In this document: positions 1 to 12,000 of the stretch, in pieces
Numbering within the stretch: position 1 is the stretch's first letter
How the letters are laid out: every line of letters begins with the position of its first letter
Assembly: GCA_019188255.1 (NCBI GenBank)
Contig: JAETXT010000009.1
Coordinates: forward strand, 1,364,001 to 1,428,000
Length of the DNA: 64,000 nt
DNA from: Verticillium longisporum
Taxonomy: Eukaryota; Ascomycota; Sordariomycetes; Glomerellales; Plectosphaerellaceae
Direction: 5' to 3'
Position numbers and translations under genes: made by a program
Notes under the pieces: model-generated
What the model was told of the DNA's origin: nothing
Databases searched by the model: none
Seen by the model: only the letters and a program-made list of their open reading frames with translations

Positions 1-1168
1 GATGTGACCTACCGGTAAGTACTCGCTCAATTGCCTGTCCACCTAAAACCGGATCCCCGAATCTGGCACTTGTTCCTTGAGAGCCGAAGGTCCCGGATCG
101 TGAAAGGAGCAGCCGGAAAGCGATGCTTGTTCGCCTTTGCGACCGAACCACATTTCTCGTCTTGGCGAGATCCCTCGGGACCAGTCTTGTCCCCAAGGTT
201 CTCCGTGGTCTACATGTACCCTGCCAGCGCCATCTCACGCCCACTGCAACGATGACTGCGCACATGCGTGATGAGCTTTATTATGCACACTCATTTGAAA
301 GAGATGGGATCGTTGGGCGCCCCCAGGTCTGGGCACCCCCTGAATTAGAAAGGCAGATGCTGTGGTAGATCTCGCTTCCCTGGTCTGTTCCCCCTCTTCC
401 CCTTCGCCAGGCGAGGCGGAGACTGGCGGTACAACCACTCACCGTGGCTGTCTGACGTCTTGGCATTTCGGTCGACATGAAAGCTGCGCAAACGCACCTC
501 AAAAGTCGGACTGGTTGGACGAGCGAGAGAGAATAAACAGCCTGCCTGTCAGCTTGCGGTGTAGCGTGCGCCAGAAAGGCAGTTGGCCAAATCTGAGATG
601 AGATGCAAAGTTAGGCGTCACACCGGCGCAGCTGCGCCACGCGGACGATGGTCCCCTGACAGGCAGCCGTGCAACATGAGCACCACTGTAAATTTTATGC
701 TCGTGAAAGGCATAAGTTGCCCCTCGTGTGGTCCTGTGCGTCGCGGTTGTCGCGAGGCATCCCAAATGTTGGCGCTCATCAGGTCCCTAGGTATGGACAG
801 ATGGATTCCAGGGGGGCGCCAGATGGCGGGGCAGGCCGATTACCTAAGCCAAGTGGGCGCTTCTTGGCGCTAAGCCTATTCCGCCGTAGACGCAGAAACG
901 ACCCTGATAAGATAGGACCACAATTAAAGTGGTTGTCGCAGTGGTCTGGCTGACGCGATGCGCGCGTGTGCCTGGGGGGCTACCGCACCTGCAGTCAAAG
1001 ACCTCGCATCATCAAGGCATCAATAGACTGGTCACCTCGATCTCAAATCTCGAGTCTTCAGAATGTAGCGAGACGCCTTTCTTCGCCCGCTATTCGACTC
1101 ATCCAGCGAGTACTTGGCGCTGCCCATCGGGCTGCAGGCTGACGGGCGTCCCAACATAACCTCTCACC
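1..1168. other. Upstream region without a recognisable gene
   Basis: No reading frame here shows a coherent domain or a plausible exon structure. The last few hundred bases are presumably the promoter and leader of the gene starting at 1169. One TACATGTA palindrome lies at 211-218. Confidence 0.5.
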
Positions 1169-3777
1169 ATGTCTCACAAGCAGAGCAAGATCTCGGGCTT
1201 CTTCAAGACGGCACCTCGGCTGGCCAATGGTCAGACGGATCTCGGCGGTTCGCAATCAAGTCATTCTGACCAGAACCTTGGGTCTTCTGTGGAGGGCGTC
1301 CCAGCAAACGAAAAGCGCAAAGGAAGGAAGATTCTTGCCAAACCAACATCGCGAAAACCCCCACGACATCTTCAGGCACGCTCTGACAACGCACAGCGAC
1401 TGCCGACTCGGTCACGGTCGCGATCACCACCACCCACTGCCAGTTCTTCGTCTTCTTCTACTACTACTGCCGCCGCCGCTGCTGAGCTGTCTTTACCTGC
1501 CGCGCCTGCATCTGTACCACCTTCATCCATTCCAACATGCAAGGCTCCATCAGAAGCAGGGCTGAGCCAGACTAGCACGCCCAAGAGGATGACACACGAC
1601 TCGACGTCAATATTTTCCTCTCCGCTCGTGAGACGACCGTCTACGCCGGTCGTGATAGACCCTAAACAGTCCTTCGACCTTGGGTACGCGCCTCCAAGCC
1701 CCACGCGAACCTTGTTCGCCACAAGGATCAGTGACTCTGCCACCAGCAAACGAACAGCGGACTATGCGCTCCTCTCCCCCAAAAAAGACCGCCTCAAGTC
1801 CGCCAGGACCAGTCCTTCACGGGGCGAGCCATCCACGTTATCGGAAAGCGTTCTATCACTGCCAGACCTTCTGTCTTCGCCGTTATTAGCGGCGTCTTCG
1901 CCACCGTCATCTACAGCGATGACGAGGGAAGCGTTCAGCCGCGACTTGGAAATCAAGGGGTCGGATGACGAGGATGACGACTCATCCGACTGCTCCTTGC
2001 CCGACCTTGAGATGCTCTTGTCACGTACATCAAAGCCAGACGTGCTGCCGGGCCTCGTAGGCAAAGCTGCTTCTCCAAGGACAAGACTGCGTCGTCGAAG
2101 GCCGGGTGCAAAATCACCCGCGCCAGCTCCTCCGAGACCCATGTTCGACATGAAAACACTGATGGAACACCAAAGGCGAGATGAAGCCATCGCCGCGAGC
2201 TCGTCTAGACTGGATGGCGACGGTGAAGAGAAGAGCGCAGACTTGAGACCCGAGGCGGGAAGTGCGTTGCCAGGCATCAACTGCGCACCACCTCCCAGTC
2301 CGAATACTACCCGCAGGAAATTTATCAGTGTTGCCGGCGTCAACGACAAGGAGGTAGCTGGCAAGGCTATGCGCGCCATGGAGCGAACAGAAGCTGCCAC
2401 GTCGACCAACAGCAGGTGTTATTTCTTCAAAACGGGAGAATCTTCATCGGAAGCCCGGCCATTGCGGCACCCACCGCCGTTTCCGCAACATGCCGCTCTG
2501 GGCCCGTGGGCCTTGCTGGCCAAACAGGGAACTCGCAGGCAGCATTTGCAGAGCAACATGCTGCAATGCGTCGCCAGCCGGCTCAGGCTACCTGATGAGA
2601 TTTTTTTCTGGATGTTGATGGCTATCGAAGGGGAGAAGAGGCCCCTTCAAGTGGCATATTCCCATCTTCTCAGTGCCAATGCAGGTCAAATCCGGGAGCT
2701 TGTCACGCCCGGACGTCTACGTGAGCTGTTTGGCTGCATGGATGCTGCAGACGATATTGATGATGAGAAGGTCCATCTTGTGCAGGAAGACCGGAATGCG
2801 TATGCTGGCAGAGATTGGTCGGGACTGCGTACATACCTCAACTGGCTGCAGCGAGTGGCGGGCAATTTGAGACCCGAGTCCGTCAAGTACGCTGTAGTCA
2901 CCTTGCTGCGCATGGCGGCGGATAGGAAGCTCATGAGTGCCATTGAGACTCGAATAGTTCACCAGACAGCCTTGACCTCCTTGGTCGAGGCTATTGGCGG
3001 AACTGACTGGGATGACTTTGTGGGTTCTTCTACATCGCACGTGTCTTTGCAGCCAAGCTAACACCGCATTAGTGTCAACACGCCTGTGCCTCGCTTTGGA
3101 CTGCATTTGATACCAGCTCGTTACGCCTGGCGTCGATTCAGCAGATCGTCCCTACAACACGCAAATCGCGAGAGTTGCGGCGGCGGCTGGCTTTGGCGTG
3201 CTTCCTCGGAGACCCAACACTCGCAAGGCAACATCCAGATGACCAGGGATTCATCCCAGAAGCTATGCACCGCCTCAAGGGCGACGAGTTTCATATCAAG
3301 AGGAAGACAGACTACGTAGAGCTGAGGGCGCAGATCCAGCTTTTCGACATTGCACTCGACGACGGCTCGTTCTGCCCCAGTAGTACATCCTACGATGCCG
3401 CCGCAGCCTTTGACGCCGAAGTCGACCACCTGGCTCAGCAGCTGAAGACTATATGGGGCAGTATCAACGATTCCGGGGCTGCCTACCTATCGCGAACTGA
3501 GGCGAAGAACTCGATCGATTGTGCGCAGAAACGCTTGACGTACGCAGTACGAACGAAACCTCCGCCCAAGCGAAACATCTTTGAGCTGCCTGAGCAGCGC
3601 AAGGAGGTGGCGACAGAGACACAGAAAGCATTCATGAACAAGTTTATTAGCGCTTTGAAGAAGCCGCCAAGACCAGATGTACTTGGAGACGAAGAACGTC
3701 GGAGATCCACGGCTGGCTCAGACGATGCCTCGGGGGCAGAAGACTCGTTCATGACGGCGGTCGGTGAACTTTCATGA
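1169..3777 (+). CDS. PIP-box nuclear protein, possibly Nse6/SLF2-like Smc5/6 loader
   Basis: Two exons, 1169-3019 and 3073-3777, encode about 851 residues. The 53-nt intron has a GTGGGT donor, a GCTAAC branch site and a TAG acceptor, and it joins the two frames in phase 0. The start ATG sits in a good context (ACCATGTC). Residues 5-12, QSKISGFF, match the PCNA-interacting consensus QxxIxxFF exactly. Residues 15 to about 440 are low complexity, rich in Ser, Pro and Arg, with an acidic patch near 265-281, which suggests a disordered nuclear region. From about 444 onward the protein is helical and conserved-looking. The layout of a disordered N-terminus plus helical C-terminus resembles the SLF2/Nse6 (CANIN-domain) family that helps load Smc5/6, but this identity is a guess from general form. 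The PIP box itself is seen directly. It could instead be another PCNA-bound repair factor. Confidence 0.6.
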
Positions 3778-4000
3778 TAGGCGCAAGGGTAGTGTGGTAG
3801 TTATAATGATGACTTGATGACTTGCTGACCCTGGCTACGGACGAGTGCTGGTGAATGATCATACAGCATCTAAGGTACAAAAGCAGGCGATCCGACCCGT
3901 TCAGCGGCATCGGTCCATCGACATGGAGAGAACAATTGGTGCTGCGGAACAGGGCAGCGAGAGGGCTTAAGAGAGGAGACGTGATGCGCGTGGCCCACGC

Positions 4001-4895
4001 TTAGTCGTAGAATTTGCGGTTGGGGTTCTTGCCGAAGAGCGTCTCTCGCACGGCCGGCAGGGCAGTGTCCTCCAGCAGCTTTAGCCGCTGCTCAACAGTG
4101 TTGTCAATCTCGATCTTGCCGCCGGTTCCGACGATGGACACGCCGCCCTTGCTGTAGGTGCACATTGGGTCAGCCACCATCACGATGCACGTACGAACTT
4201 GTAGGAAGGGCTCAAGCGAAAGGGGAAAGGGTAGCCTACCTTCCCTCAGGCAGAGGGTTCTGCTGGTCGATGGTCGCTGTGACGTCCTTGCTCGTCTTCT
4301 TCTTGTACTCCTTGGCCGCCTCGTCAATGGCCTTCTTCACAACATCGTAGTCAGCTTTCCGCGCGCGGATCTGAACCTCGGACTCGTTGAGGCCGTAGAA
4401 GCCCTCGAGAATGATGTTCTTGAGAATGCCCTGGTACTTCGACTTGTCCTTGACACCGTCGGCGAGTTTCTTTCCGGCGGCCTCGAAGATGTTGTCGAGG
4501 AGCTCCTGGCGGGCGGCCAGAACCTTGAGACGGGTCTTGTTGGCGACGGTGGACGCGGTGATCTGCTGCGACATGGTGGCCTGCTTGAACTTCTTCTCGT
4601 AGGCCGTGTCAATCGCATCTGTCTCCTGGCGGACGAGCTTGGACTTTTCGATTGCGAACTCCTCGTTGGCCTTGATCTCGATTTCGCGGGCCTTCTCCAT
4701 GGCTTCTTGCTTGATGAACGCGGTCATCTTGCGGAGCTCATTGCCGACCTGCGAGTAGGGGTCAGCGTGTCAGCATTCATGCTTGGCCTGAAAACGCCTT
4801 CTTTGTAGAAGATGGCCATGATAGCTCCCCGTTCAGAGGCGAAGCTGGTGTGGGAGCTGGCTCACTTGGTCGTCGGTCAACGGTTGGTTCGACAT
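4001..4895 (-). CDS. vma4: V-type proton ATPase subunit E
   Basis: Three exons on the minus strand: 4866-4895, 4240-4748 and 4001-4151, with introns of 117 and 88 nt. They give 229 residues, the normal length for this family. The 10-codon first exon (MSNQPLTDDQ) ends at a GTGAGC donor. The second exon encodes a long charged helix typical of the peripheral stalk (around residues 15-110, many Glu, Lys, Ala). The third exon carries the conserved C-terminal region ending NRKFYD. Subunit E forms the EG peripheral stalks that hold the V1 catalytic head against rotation on vacuolar and Golgi/endosomal membranes. The second junction is phase 2 and gives LPEG-SKGGV, which keeps the family motif intact. 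It is transcribed away from the NIPA gene, with about 0.9 kb between the two starts. Identification is firm. Confidence 0.95.
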
Positions 4896-5807
4896 GATGG
4901 CGGTTTGTTGTGAGGTACTTTGAGGAGTCGGTGGATTATCGTGAGCAGAGGAAACAATGCGAACAAGTTCTGCACCGCCGGGAACAGAGGTCGTCGGGAG
5001 GAGAGATGGGAATGTCGCAGGTGTGGGGGGGCGTTGTGTTGCGTTGTTGAGCCGAGCTGTTGCGTCCCTATCGACTGCGAGGATGAGCATCACGGAGGCC
5101 GTCCACTCGCCAGCCAGCTTGGCACACACTGCTTGCTTGCTTGCCTGCCTCGTGCAGCCACAGGCCAGAACCCCACACCAGCACGAATCCCCACCCCAAA
5201 GGTACCTCCCCTTACCTCAGCCGCGCCTTTTCTGCGCAAGCCACAACGCTGTGACATCACGGTCTAGCGCGGAGCGCATCAAGGTGGGATAAGGTGGTAT
5301 CAGGTGACAGAGCACCGCCACACATGGAGCTAAAGGTACCTGTATCGCCAACCCGTGACACCATCCATGTGGAACGAGTTCGGGTGCCGATGCAGCAATG
5401 GACCGGCATTGTTTCTTCTATCCCGTCCCTACATGCATATCGAATAGTCTCACATTGGCTTTCTTCCAACCCACCGCCGCCTCACGCTTGAACGACTCCC
5501 TCCTTTCGCGCTGCCGCACTCCCAACTCGACACCGACGCGCCGACATCGACACGCCCTTCCGCGACTGGCCCCTGGTGCGACCGCCTGTCACCGCCCATT
5601 GATCAACAAAGTTTCGTAGCGTCACCACGTCATCAGACTCCCTCCACGATATAGCCGTTGCACTGCACAGAGGCAATCACCGCCAAATTCTTGTACGAAC
5701 CGTGACGAGTCGCGTGTAACAATACCCACGTATATGGGCCTCACAACTGCTCCATCCTCCCTGGCGACTGCCAGTTGACCACCAGTCAAGTCGTCGAACA
5801 ACTGGCA
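4896..5807. promoter_or_regulatory. Divergent promoter region, V-ATPase E / NIPA transporter
   Basis: The 912 bases between the two start codons are noncoding and must contain both promoters and 5' leaders. I saw no standout operator. The frames overlapping it are antisense shadows or short random frames. Confidence 0.5.
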
Positions 5808-7591
5808 ATGGGGGCACTCGGCGGCATCTCCCCTGGGGGGACGATCACGGTGCGTTGCAACAGGACTGGGCTTTTTTTCTGCTGCATACCTCTAACGAGC
5901 GAATCGATGTACAGATCGGCATCCTAGTCGGCCTCATGTCCACAAGCGTACAGAGCTTGGGACTCACCCTGCAGCGCAAGTCGCACATCCTCGAAGACGA
6001 GAAAGCCCCCACGAGGTCCGACGGCCACCATACAGGAGAGGACGATGGCAGCTGGGCATGGGCATGTTTATCGCCGCCAACATCCTGGGCAGCACGGTAC
6101 AGATCTCGACATTACCGCTACCTGTCCTTTCGACCTTGCAAGCCTCCGGGCTCGTCTTCAACTCTATATGCGCCACTCTCATACTGGCTGAGCCATTCAC
6201 AAGGTGGTCACTCTGGGGAACCCTGCTGGTCTGCACCGGTGCCGTGCTGATTGCCATCTTCGGCGCGATCCCAGAGCCAGCGCACGACCTCAAAGAACTG
6301 CTGGCTCTCTTGGGGCGTCGGACCTTCGTGGTGTGGATGATTCTTCAGGCGCTGCTCGTGCTCGCCATCGCCATCATCACGGACAGTCTGAACCACTTTT
6401 CGAACCTCGGGCAGAACGCAAAGTTCCGCTTCTTTCGGGGTCTGGCATACGGCTGCATCAGCGGCATCCTGTCCGCACACTCTTTGCTGGTCGCCAAGTC
6501 TGCGGTCGAGCTGATCATTAAGACGTTGTCCGGCCCTACCAATCAGTTTGTCCACTGGCAGGCGTGGGCCCTCGTGCTGGCTCTGATCACGCTGGCCCTG
6601 AGCCAGCTGTACTATCTTCACCGTGGGCTGAAACTTGTCTCGACGTCCGTGCTGTACCCGCTGGTGTTCTGCATCTATAACATTATTGCCATCCTGGACG
6701 GCTTGATCTACTTCAAGCAGACCGACCAGCTCGGCCCCCTGCGCGCATGTCTCTTTGCTCTCGGCACGGCCATTCTCCTGACGGGCGTCCTGGCGCAGGC
6801 GGGGCGTCTGGGCGTCTAGCAGCACACGCCAGGCGTTGGCCAGTGGTCCCTGGCCCCGGGTCTGTGCTTGGTCGAGGACACCGAGGGCGAAGAAGAATCC
6901 CTCCTCGGATCCGACTCGCATGACGAGGCCGACAACACGCTCCCTACCTCGTACTCCACATTCCACACGCCGCAAAACGGCGACTCGACCCCTTGCTGCA
7001 GTCTCGCAAAACACGGGCTCCTTCCGCTGGCAAGAACGAGCCGAGATCTGGGATGAGCTGGAAGACCAGGAGAACGAGAGCCGGCCGGCGGGCCGCCACA
7101 GGTCCAAAACGATGCCGACGGGCGAGCACACGTCCCTCCTCGCCGCCAAGCGCACCGTCAGCGGCGTCAGCGCCGTCTCCTTTGACGTCGTCGGCCCCTC
7201 CTCCGCCGGCTCCGACTCGGCGCCCCGCCGGCCCTCGCGCCGCAGGCGAAAGTCGACCGGCTTCCCCGGCTTCACCGCCCGCAAGGCCCGCCCCAAGAGC
7301 AACTCGTCGCTGCAGGACGCGCTGGGCGGGCTCTGGAAGATGAAGTGGTGGCGGTCCAGACACGGCAAGGAGCCGGAGGACCCCGAGGCCGCCGGCGTGG
7401 CTGTCGAGTCGCCGCGCCTTGGGGCCAGCGCGAGCGCGCGCGAGAGCACGGGGAGCATCATCCCGTGGCCGGCGTATCGGGATAGTCCAGATGCGCCCGC
7501 GAGCCCGACGCCTGCGCCGCGAGACGCTAAGGCGAGGAGCGGCGGGCGGGGGAAGAAGAGGCAAGGAAATGATGATCAGTCGCCTGTATAG
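5808..7591 (+). CDS. NIPA-type (DUF803) magnesium transporter, frame broken three times
   Basis: Exon 1 is 5808-5849 (MGALGGISPGGTIT). A 65-nt intron (5850-5914) leads to exon 2 from 5915. The conserved first membrane segment (IGILVGLMSTSVQSLG) is in one frame, while the RRPPYRRGRWQLGM motif and all later membrane segments (to 6819) are in another. One extra base in the C run 6006-6010 would join them. An in-frame TAG at 6817-6819 interrupts the protein just after the last membrane helix, yet the same frame continues with family-typical C-terminal sequence (QHTPGVGQ, VEDTEGEEES). A second frame change at CCCC 6989-6992 leads to the conserved tail (ERAEIWDELE, STGFPGFT) ending at 7591. The membrane core predicts about nine helices, as in NIPA proteins that move Mg2+ across plasma or endosomal membranes. 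Repaired length would be about 572 residues. It is either a pseudogene or an error-bearing copy; the family call is firm. Confidence 0.85.
6006..6010 (+). other. Frameshift site in the NIPA gene (C run)
   Basis: Five C residues. Conserved protein sequence upstream is in the frame starting at 5915 and downstream in the frame shifted by -1. One more C restores continuity (EDEKAPHEVRRPPYRR). No splice pair of usable length is present. Confidence 0.75.
6817..6819 (+). other. In-frame stop codon in the NIPA gene
   Basis: TAG follows AGRLGV and precedes QHTPGVGQ in the same frame. The sequence after the stop still looks like the normal NIPA cytoplasmic tail, so the stop is probably a substitution of a sense codon. 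Translation ending here would leave about 315 residues, with the membrane core nearly complete. Confidence 0.7.
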
Positions 7592-8285
7592 TAGAGAAAC
7601 AAGCACATGGTAGCGTTTCCCATTTTTTTGCGAGATGCGTTTTACTTCTTTCTTCTTCATTTCCTCACTGTACCAGTGTGCATACATGATATATGAGCAT
7701 GCGCGGCGCGCCATTGATGTGGTGAATGCATTTAGCAATCTGACAGAAAGGTCATTCAAACCAAGGCAGTACAACAATCAATCGGCGCAGCATGCGAACA
7801 GTGAAATGGCAAACAACGTCATAGGTTGCCATGTGCAGCAAGTTTTATCGAGTCGTTCAAAATCGTGAATACATTTCAGCCTCTTTCGCATCCTTGTTTA
7901 AACACAGTGGCTCGGGGTAACGTAGGCCAAAAGATGCATACAAAGAAAATACAAGCGACAAGTAAGACAAGACCCAGCAACATGATTGTCACGGACTCGC
8001 GTTGATATACTTGGCCCGTGGCAGGCAAGCAGGACCCTTCCCAGTGTGACCCATGCCTCTGATCGAGAACCTGCCTCGTGACAGGAAGCTATATGCGCTT
8101 TATGGCAGGGTGAAACGAGGAGACACGTCCCAGCCTGTCTTCCGCTTTGAACCCAGAAAAGGAAACCCAGCAGTCAGCTGATGCGAGAGAGTGAAATATC
8201 TAAAATCAATCCGAGGCAAACACGCCTTGGCTGCATCGGGAGAAGTTGACAAAGTCCCAAGATGGGAGATCGGCTTTACGGTCGT
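7592..8285. other. Convergent 3' region, NIPA / tetraspanin
   Basis: A 694-base gap between the two stop codons of convergently transcribed genes. It is AT-richer than its surroundings, as expected for 3' UTRs and polyadenylation regions. No gene is apparent. Confidence 0.5.
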
Positions 8286-9017
8286 CTAGAGGCTGCGGTA
8301 TCCGCTCTTCTCATCGATGTGGCGGAAGCGCTCGCGCTCCTTGCGGTCCTCCAGTAGCACAGCAAGGCAGATAATCAGAAGCGCGTCAACACCGACCATG
8401 CCGAAGACAGCAGTGAAGATGCCGTCGATGAGTATGTTGGAGTACGAGGTGACGGGACCACTGCAGCCGCGTTGAAGAGCGGCAGCGGCTGGGGAGCTGC
8501 AAAGATCGTTGGTGACAAAGGCAGGAGAACTGCTGTTGAAGTATCCGCAACAGTTGAACTGGAGGAGTGTCAGTTTCGTCTCCCGAACGGTTGGTTAAGC
8601 GCATGTTTCTCCTACCGATGTCTGCATGAGATTCTGAACGCCGGGTTCCTGGGCGATCCAAATGGCGAAGAAGTCAAACTGGGTGGTGAGGGTCAGGACC
8701 CAGAGGTAGACACCCACGCAAAGGGAGAAGAGGGCGCAAAAAGTGATGAGGTAGGCAGCCAATTTGAGCCAGCCACGGGTCGGAGTGATGATGCCGGGCA
8801 GTGTCATCACAAAGGTGATGAAGATAAAGGCTGCATTGGCGATACCAGCTTCGAACGGGAATTTTTGATAGATCAAGTTTCTCGCAGCCTGTTGGCCTTC
8901 GTCCGGCTGCTCAAACATGTTGTTGCGGGCAATGAGGGAGAAGCCCAAGGTGACGGCTCCGGTGATCAGGAAAAGCACATCGGCGACCACGAAGGTCGCG
9001 AGGATCTTGTTGACCAT
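8286..9017 (-). CDS. Tetraspanin (Tsp3-like)
   Basis: Two exons, 8616-9017 and 8286-8558, are joined in phase 0 across a 57-nt intron (GTAGGA donor, CAG acceptor) to give 224 residues. Four hydrophobic segments lie near residues 7-29, 57-77, 85-108 and 180-203. The large extracellular loop holds the tetraspanin hallmark FNCCG at 135-139, plus Cys 154 and Cys 166, which would form its disulphides. The short C-terminal tail is highly charged (EDRKERERFRHIDEK). Tetraspanins organise membrane microdomains. In fungi Pls1 is needed for appressorial penetration, while Tsp3-type proteins are widespread and less understood. The Tsp3 assignment is a guess based on size and loop; membership of the superfamily is well supported. 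Confidence 0.85.
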
Positions 9018-12000
9018 GTTGCTGGCGGTCTCGAGGACTGTGTGGGTGTACAGATATCGGCTGATGTTCGTAGGAGATTGTTGGCGGTGACGGTGCGAAG
9101 AAAGACGGCCGGCGTCTCGAGTGAAGCGGTTTGGCGAGATGGTATGGCGTTCGGTGGACGTCGGGGTAAAGACCGTGACCAGAGCAGTATCTGGTGAAGT
9201 TCGACCGCACAGCGAGACGATGTCGTAGAAGATGGAAAAAAAAAATATGGACAGTCGTGAATGTGAAAGACTTGGTTCCCAAAGGGCAAGTGGTCGACCG
9301 GGTTGGTTTGTCTCTCTGGGTCGAAGCACTTTGTGCGGGTGGCACGTCTGGTCCTGGAGTCGCGAGCAAGACGATGTGGAGGAGGCCGGCTCCCAGGTTT
9401 CGGCGGAGGGATTCGCACTGAAAGAGAGGACAGGTCGAAACGTGGATGGGGCCACTGCCGCGAATGCTGAGCCAGAAAGAAGTCGTCGGGAACGAAAAGA
9501 GAAACAGATACAACTAAAGGTAGCGAAGCGAATGGAAGGGGCAGGAGAGGTCGGAGCGACTTGCGAGTCGCAGAATTGATCGTGATGATGCGGTTGTCCC
9601 GACAGGAGTCGTTTCAGAGGATGCTTGCTGAAGCACGCTTGGCAGTCGCACGAGCCAGCGGTCGCGCCGTGCCATGCCAGAACCGCGAGATTGAGCCAAT
9701 CAGTCGACACAGAACATCGAGGAGTCGCCTGATTTGGGAGGGCCCTTTTCCCTTACCTGTCCAAGGTCTGAGGGGTCCCATCCCTACCTACTTGCCTACC
9801 TGGCTGGCTTGCAGATTGACTGACTGCTTTCTGCCTCTCCCGACAGTACAGGCCCAACCACTTTCAGCCCAGTGTCACCACGGCGCCGCCTCTGTGGATG
9901 AGCGGGAGTGTCACACTCGGGACTTGCAAGCACCTAGTGCGCTTTTGGTGTGCGTTGATCGGATATCCTTCCTTCACGATTGACCAAGGCTGTGCTGTGC
10001 TGTAGTGGCGATTCGAATGGCATTGTGCCTTGTCATTCGATTAGATTGGGCCTGGTGGCACCATGCTTGGCGCCATTGATGAGAGCCGGACAACATGTGA
10101 TACAAGCGGTTGAGTCTGGCGCCCTGATTTCAACCGATTGTTTTCCCTGTCTCTGATCTGCGGTCCAGGCGGGCACGGTGCTACCAGCCTTGTGACTTGT
10201 CCATCGTGAGAAGGTTGGATGAACATTGAATCCCTTGCTCTGTTTGAGGAGAATTTGCACGGCTACTCGGATCGACTCGCCATATCCGTGGGGAACCTGG
10301 AGGATGTACATGTAGTTGAGGCTCTCATTCCTCATCCTTGGAAGTGCAAGATCTGCTCCGCCACCAAGGCAAGACAACGGGGGAAAGGGGGGGGGGGGCT
10401 AACTGCTCAATTCATGCTTAATAACAAATCTGGATGTTGGGAGCACGAGAATTGGATAATCGGGCGGTCGGCACCGCGGCATCTTGCCCAGGAAGCAAAT
10501 CTGTTCATGTTCCGGTCCTTGCAAATGAACATTCAGCTATCGTCCAGAGTGAAGTGGCCCGGGGCAGAGAGACGTACGGCTTGGTCCCTCGTTCGTAGAG
10601 GCTTGGAGTTCCGTCCCTACATCCGGATTTCCGGGCATGCCCCCTCTTTCCAACCCCTGTGTCCTCATTATTTGCTTGCAATGATGGCAAGGCAGATGCT
10701 TCTGCTGTCATTCTCACATCAGGACTTGGAGGTGATTGCTAAACTATCGCACAACGCCCATGTGAGGTCTCCCTTGCTCGATGAATGGAAGGAAGCGGAG
10801 GGGAGGCACAGCCTCTGACGAAGTACCATGTACTACATGTACCTTAGTGGAAGGGCATCCCAGTCATGGAGGCTGGGCAGGCACATGGCACCTTGAATCG
10901 TGTTCGTCAGTGATGAGATTGGCCAGCATCACGTGGGTGTGCTTCATCTGGCACCTTCCCTGTAGAGAGCTGCAGTCGTCACCCACACCTGCTGAAAGGA
11001 CCTGTCCAGGCCCCATTGTCGCAATCAGCTGTCCACAGTAGTAGATATCTGGCGTCTGCTGTCTGTTGTCCGGCGCGATCTGAAAGCAAGGTCTTGACTC
11101 TCGTGTCTGTTTTATTTGCATTCATTAGGGCAAGTTTCACCCCAGCCAGGCATTTCGGCTTACGCCTCTGCTATTCATTGGATGCGTCCGTCAACGTCTC
11201 CCTTCCTCGCGCTGGGCTCCTCGAGTGCACTGAAGATGAATCTGAGCCAGCACAGTCCATGTACCTATGTACTGGTTTGACAACCCCTCCTCATCGCACC
11301 TTGTCTCACTCCCCCCCTTGGTCAAGTCCTTCCGGGGTGGTGACCAGGGGCGTTCTTTCCCTCTTTGCAAGGCCTGTCGCCCAGTCGAGTCGCTGTTGCC
11401 GTCTTGGGGTTCAAGGCCAGCTCGATTGCGACTTCTGGCAAGGTACCTATAGATGAGTGCAGAGCAGGAACAGCCTGGCAGGTAGGATCGCGCCTGCCTG
11501 CCCTACCTCTCTCTCTTCCGCCTACCTTAGGTACCTGCCTGACCCTTCGTGCCGTGCCCATAATATTGCACTCCTCTCCGTCCTTGTCTTGACCCGGAAC
11601 ACGGGTTGCATCATCTTGCCTTCCCACTGACTCGTCGCTGCAAAAGCGTGCTTCCTCACTCCATATCCCACTGGGCAAGATATCTCAGAACTTGAAGCGA
11701 TACACAGGGCTCTCGAGGCATGCTTGCCTGCTGTTCCTTTCCAGGCCGTTTCTTCCAAACCAAATCCCAACTAGGAAAGCCGCCAGAGGCTGTCGAACCT
11801 GTCAGGCCAGATCCATCGCGTGGTGCTCGGCTGGCGACAGTGCCGGCAAACGTGCAACATCAGGACCGTTCAGGTCAAGCCGCCATTCCTTCTTTGGGGA
11901 GGGAGTCCCGCCACAGTAGCGCACGGCGCCCGCATCTTGCCTTCAACAACCATACCCAACTTGGAAAACAAGCCATCCAGGCAGGAGCCAAATCGAACGT

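Noticed and set aside
6208..7461. 417-codon minus frame
   Set aside because: Antisense to the NIPA gene; openness follows from the GC-rich third positions of the sense codons.
7592..8285. Possible gene between the NIPA and tetraspanin genes
   Set aside because: Only short overlapping frames; composition fits convergent 3' UTRs.
10219..10818. 199-codon frame on the plus strand starting with ATG
   Set aside because: No domain, includes a 12-G homopolymer, and frames of this length are expected a few times by chance in GC-moderate DNA.
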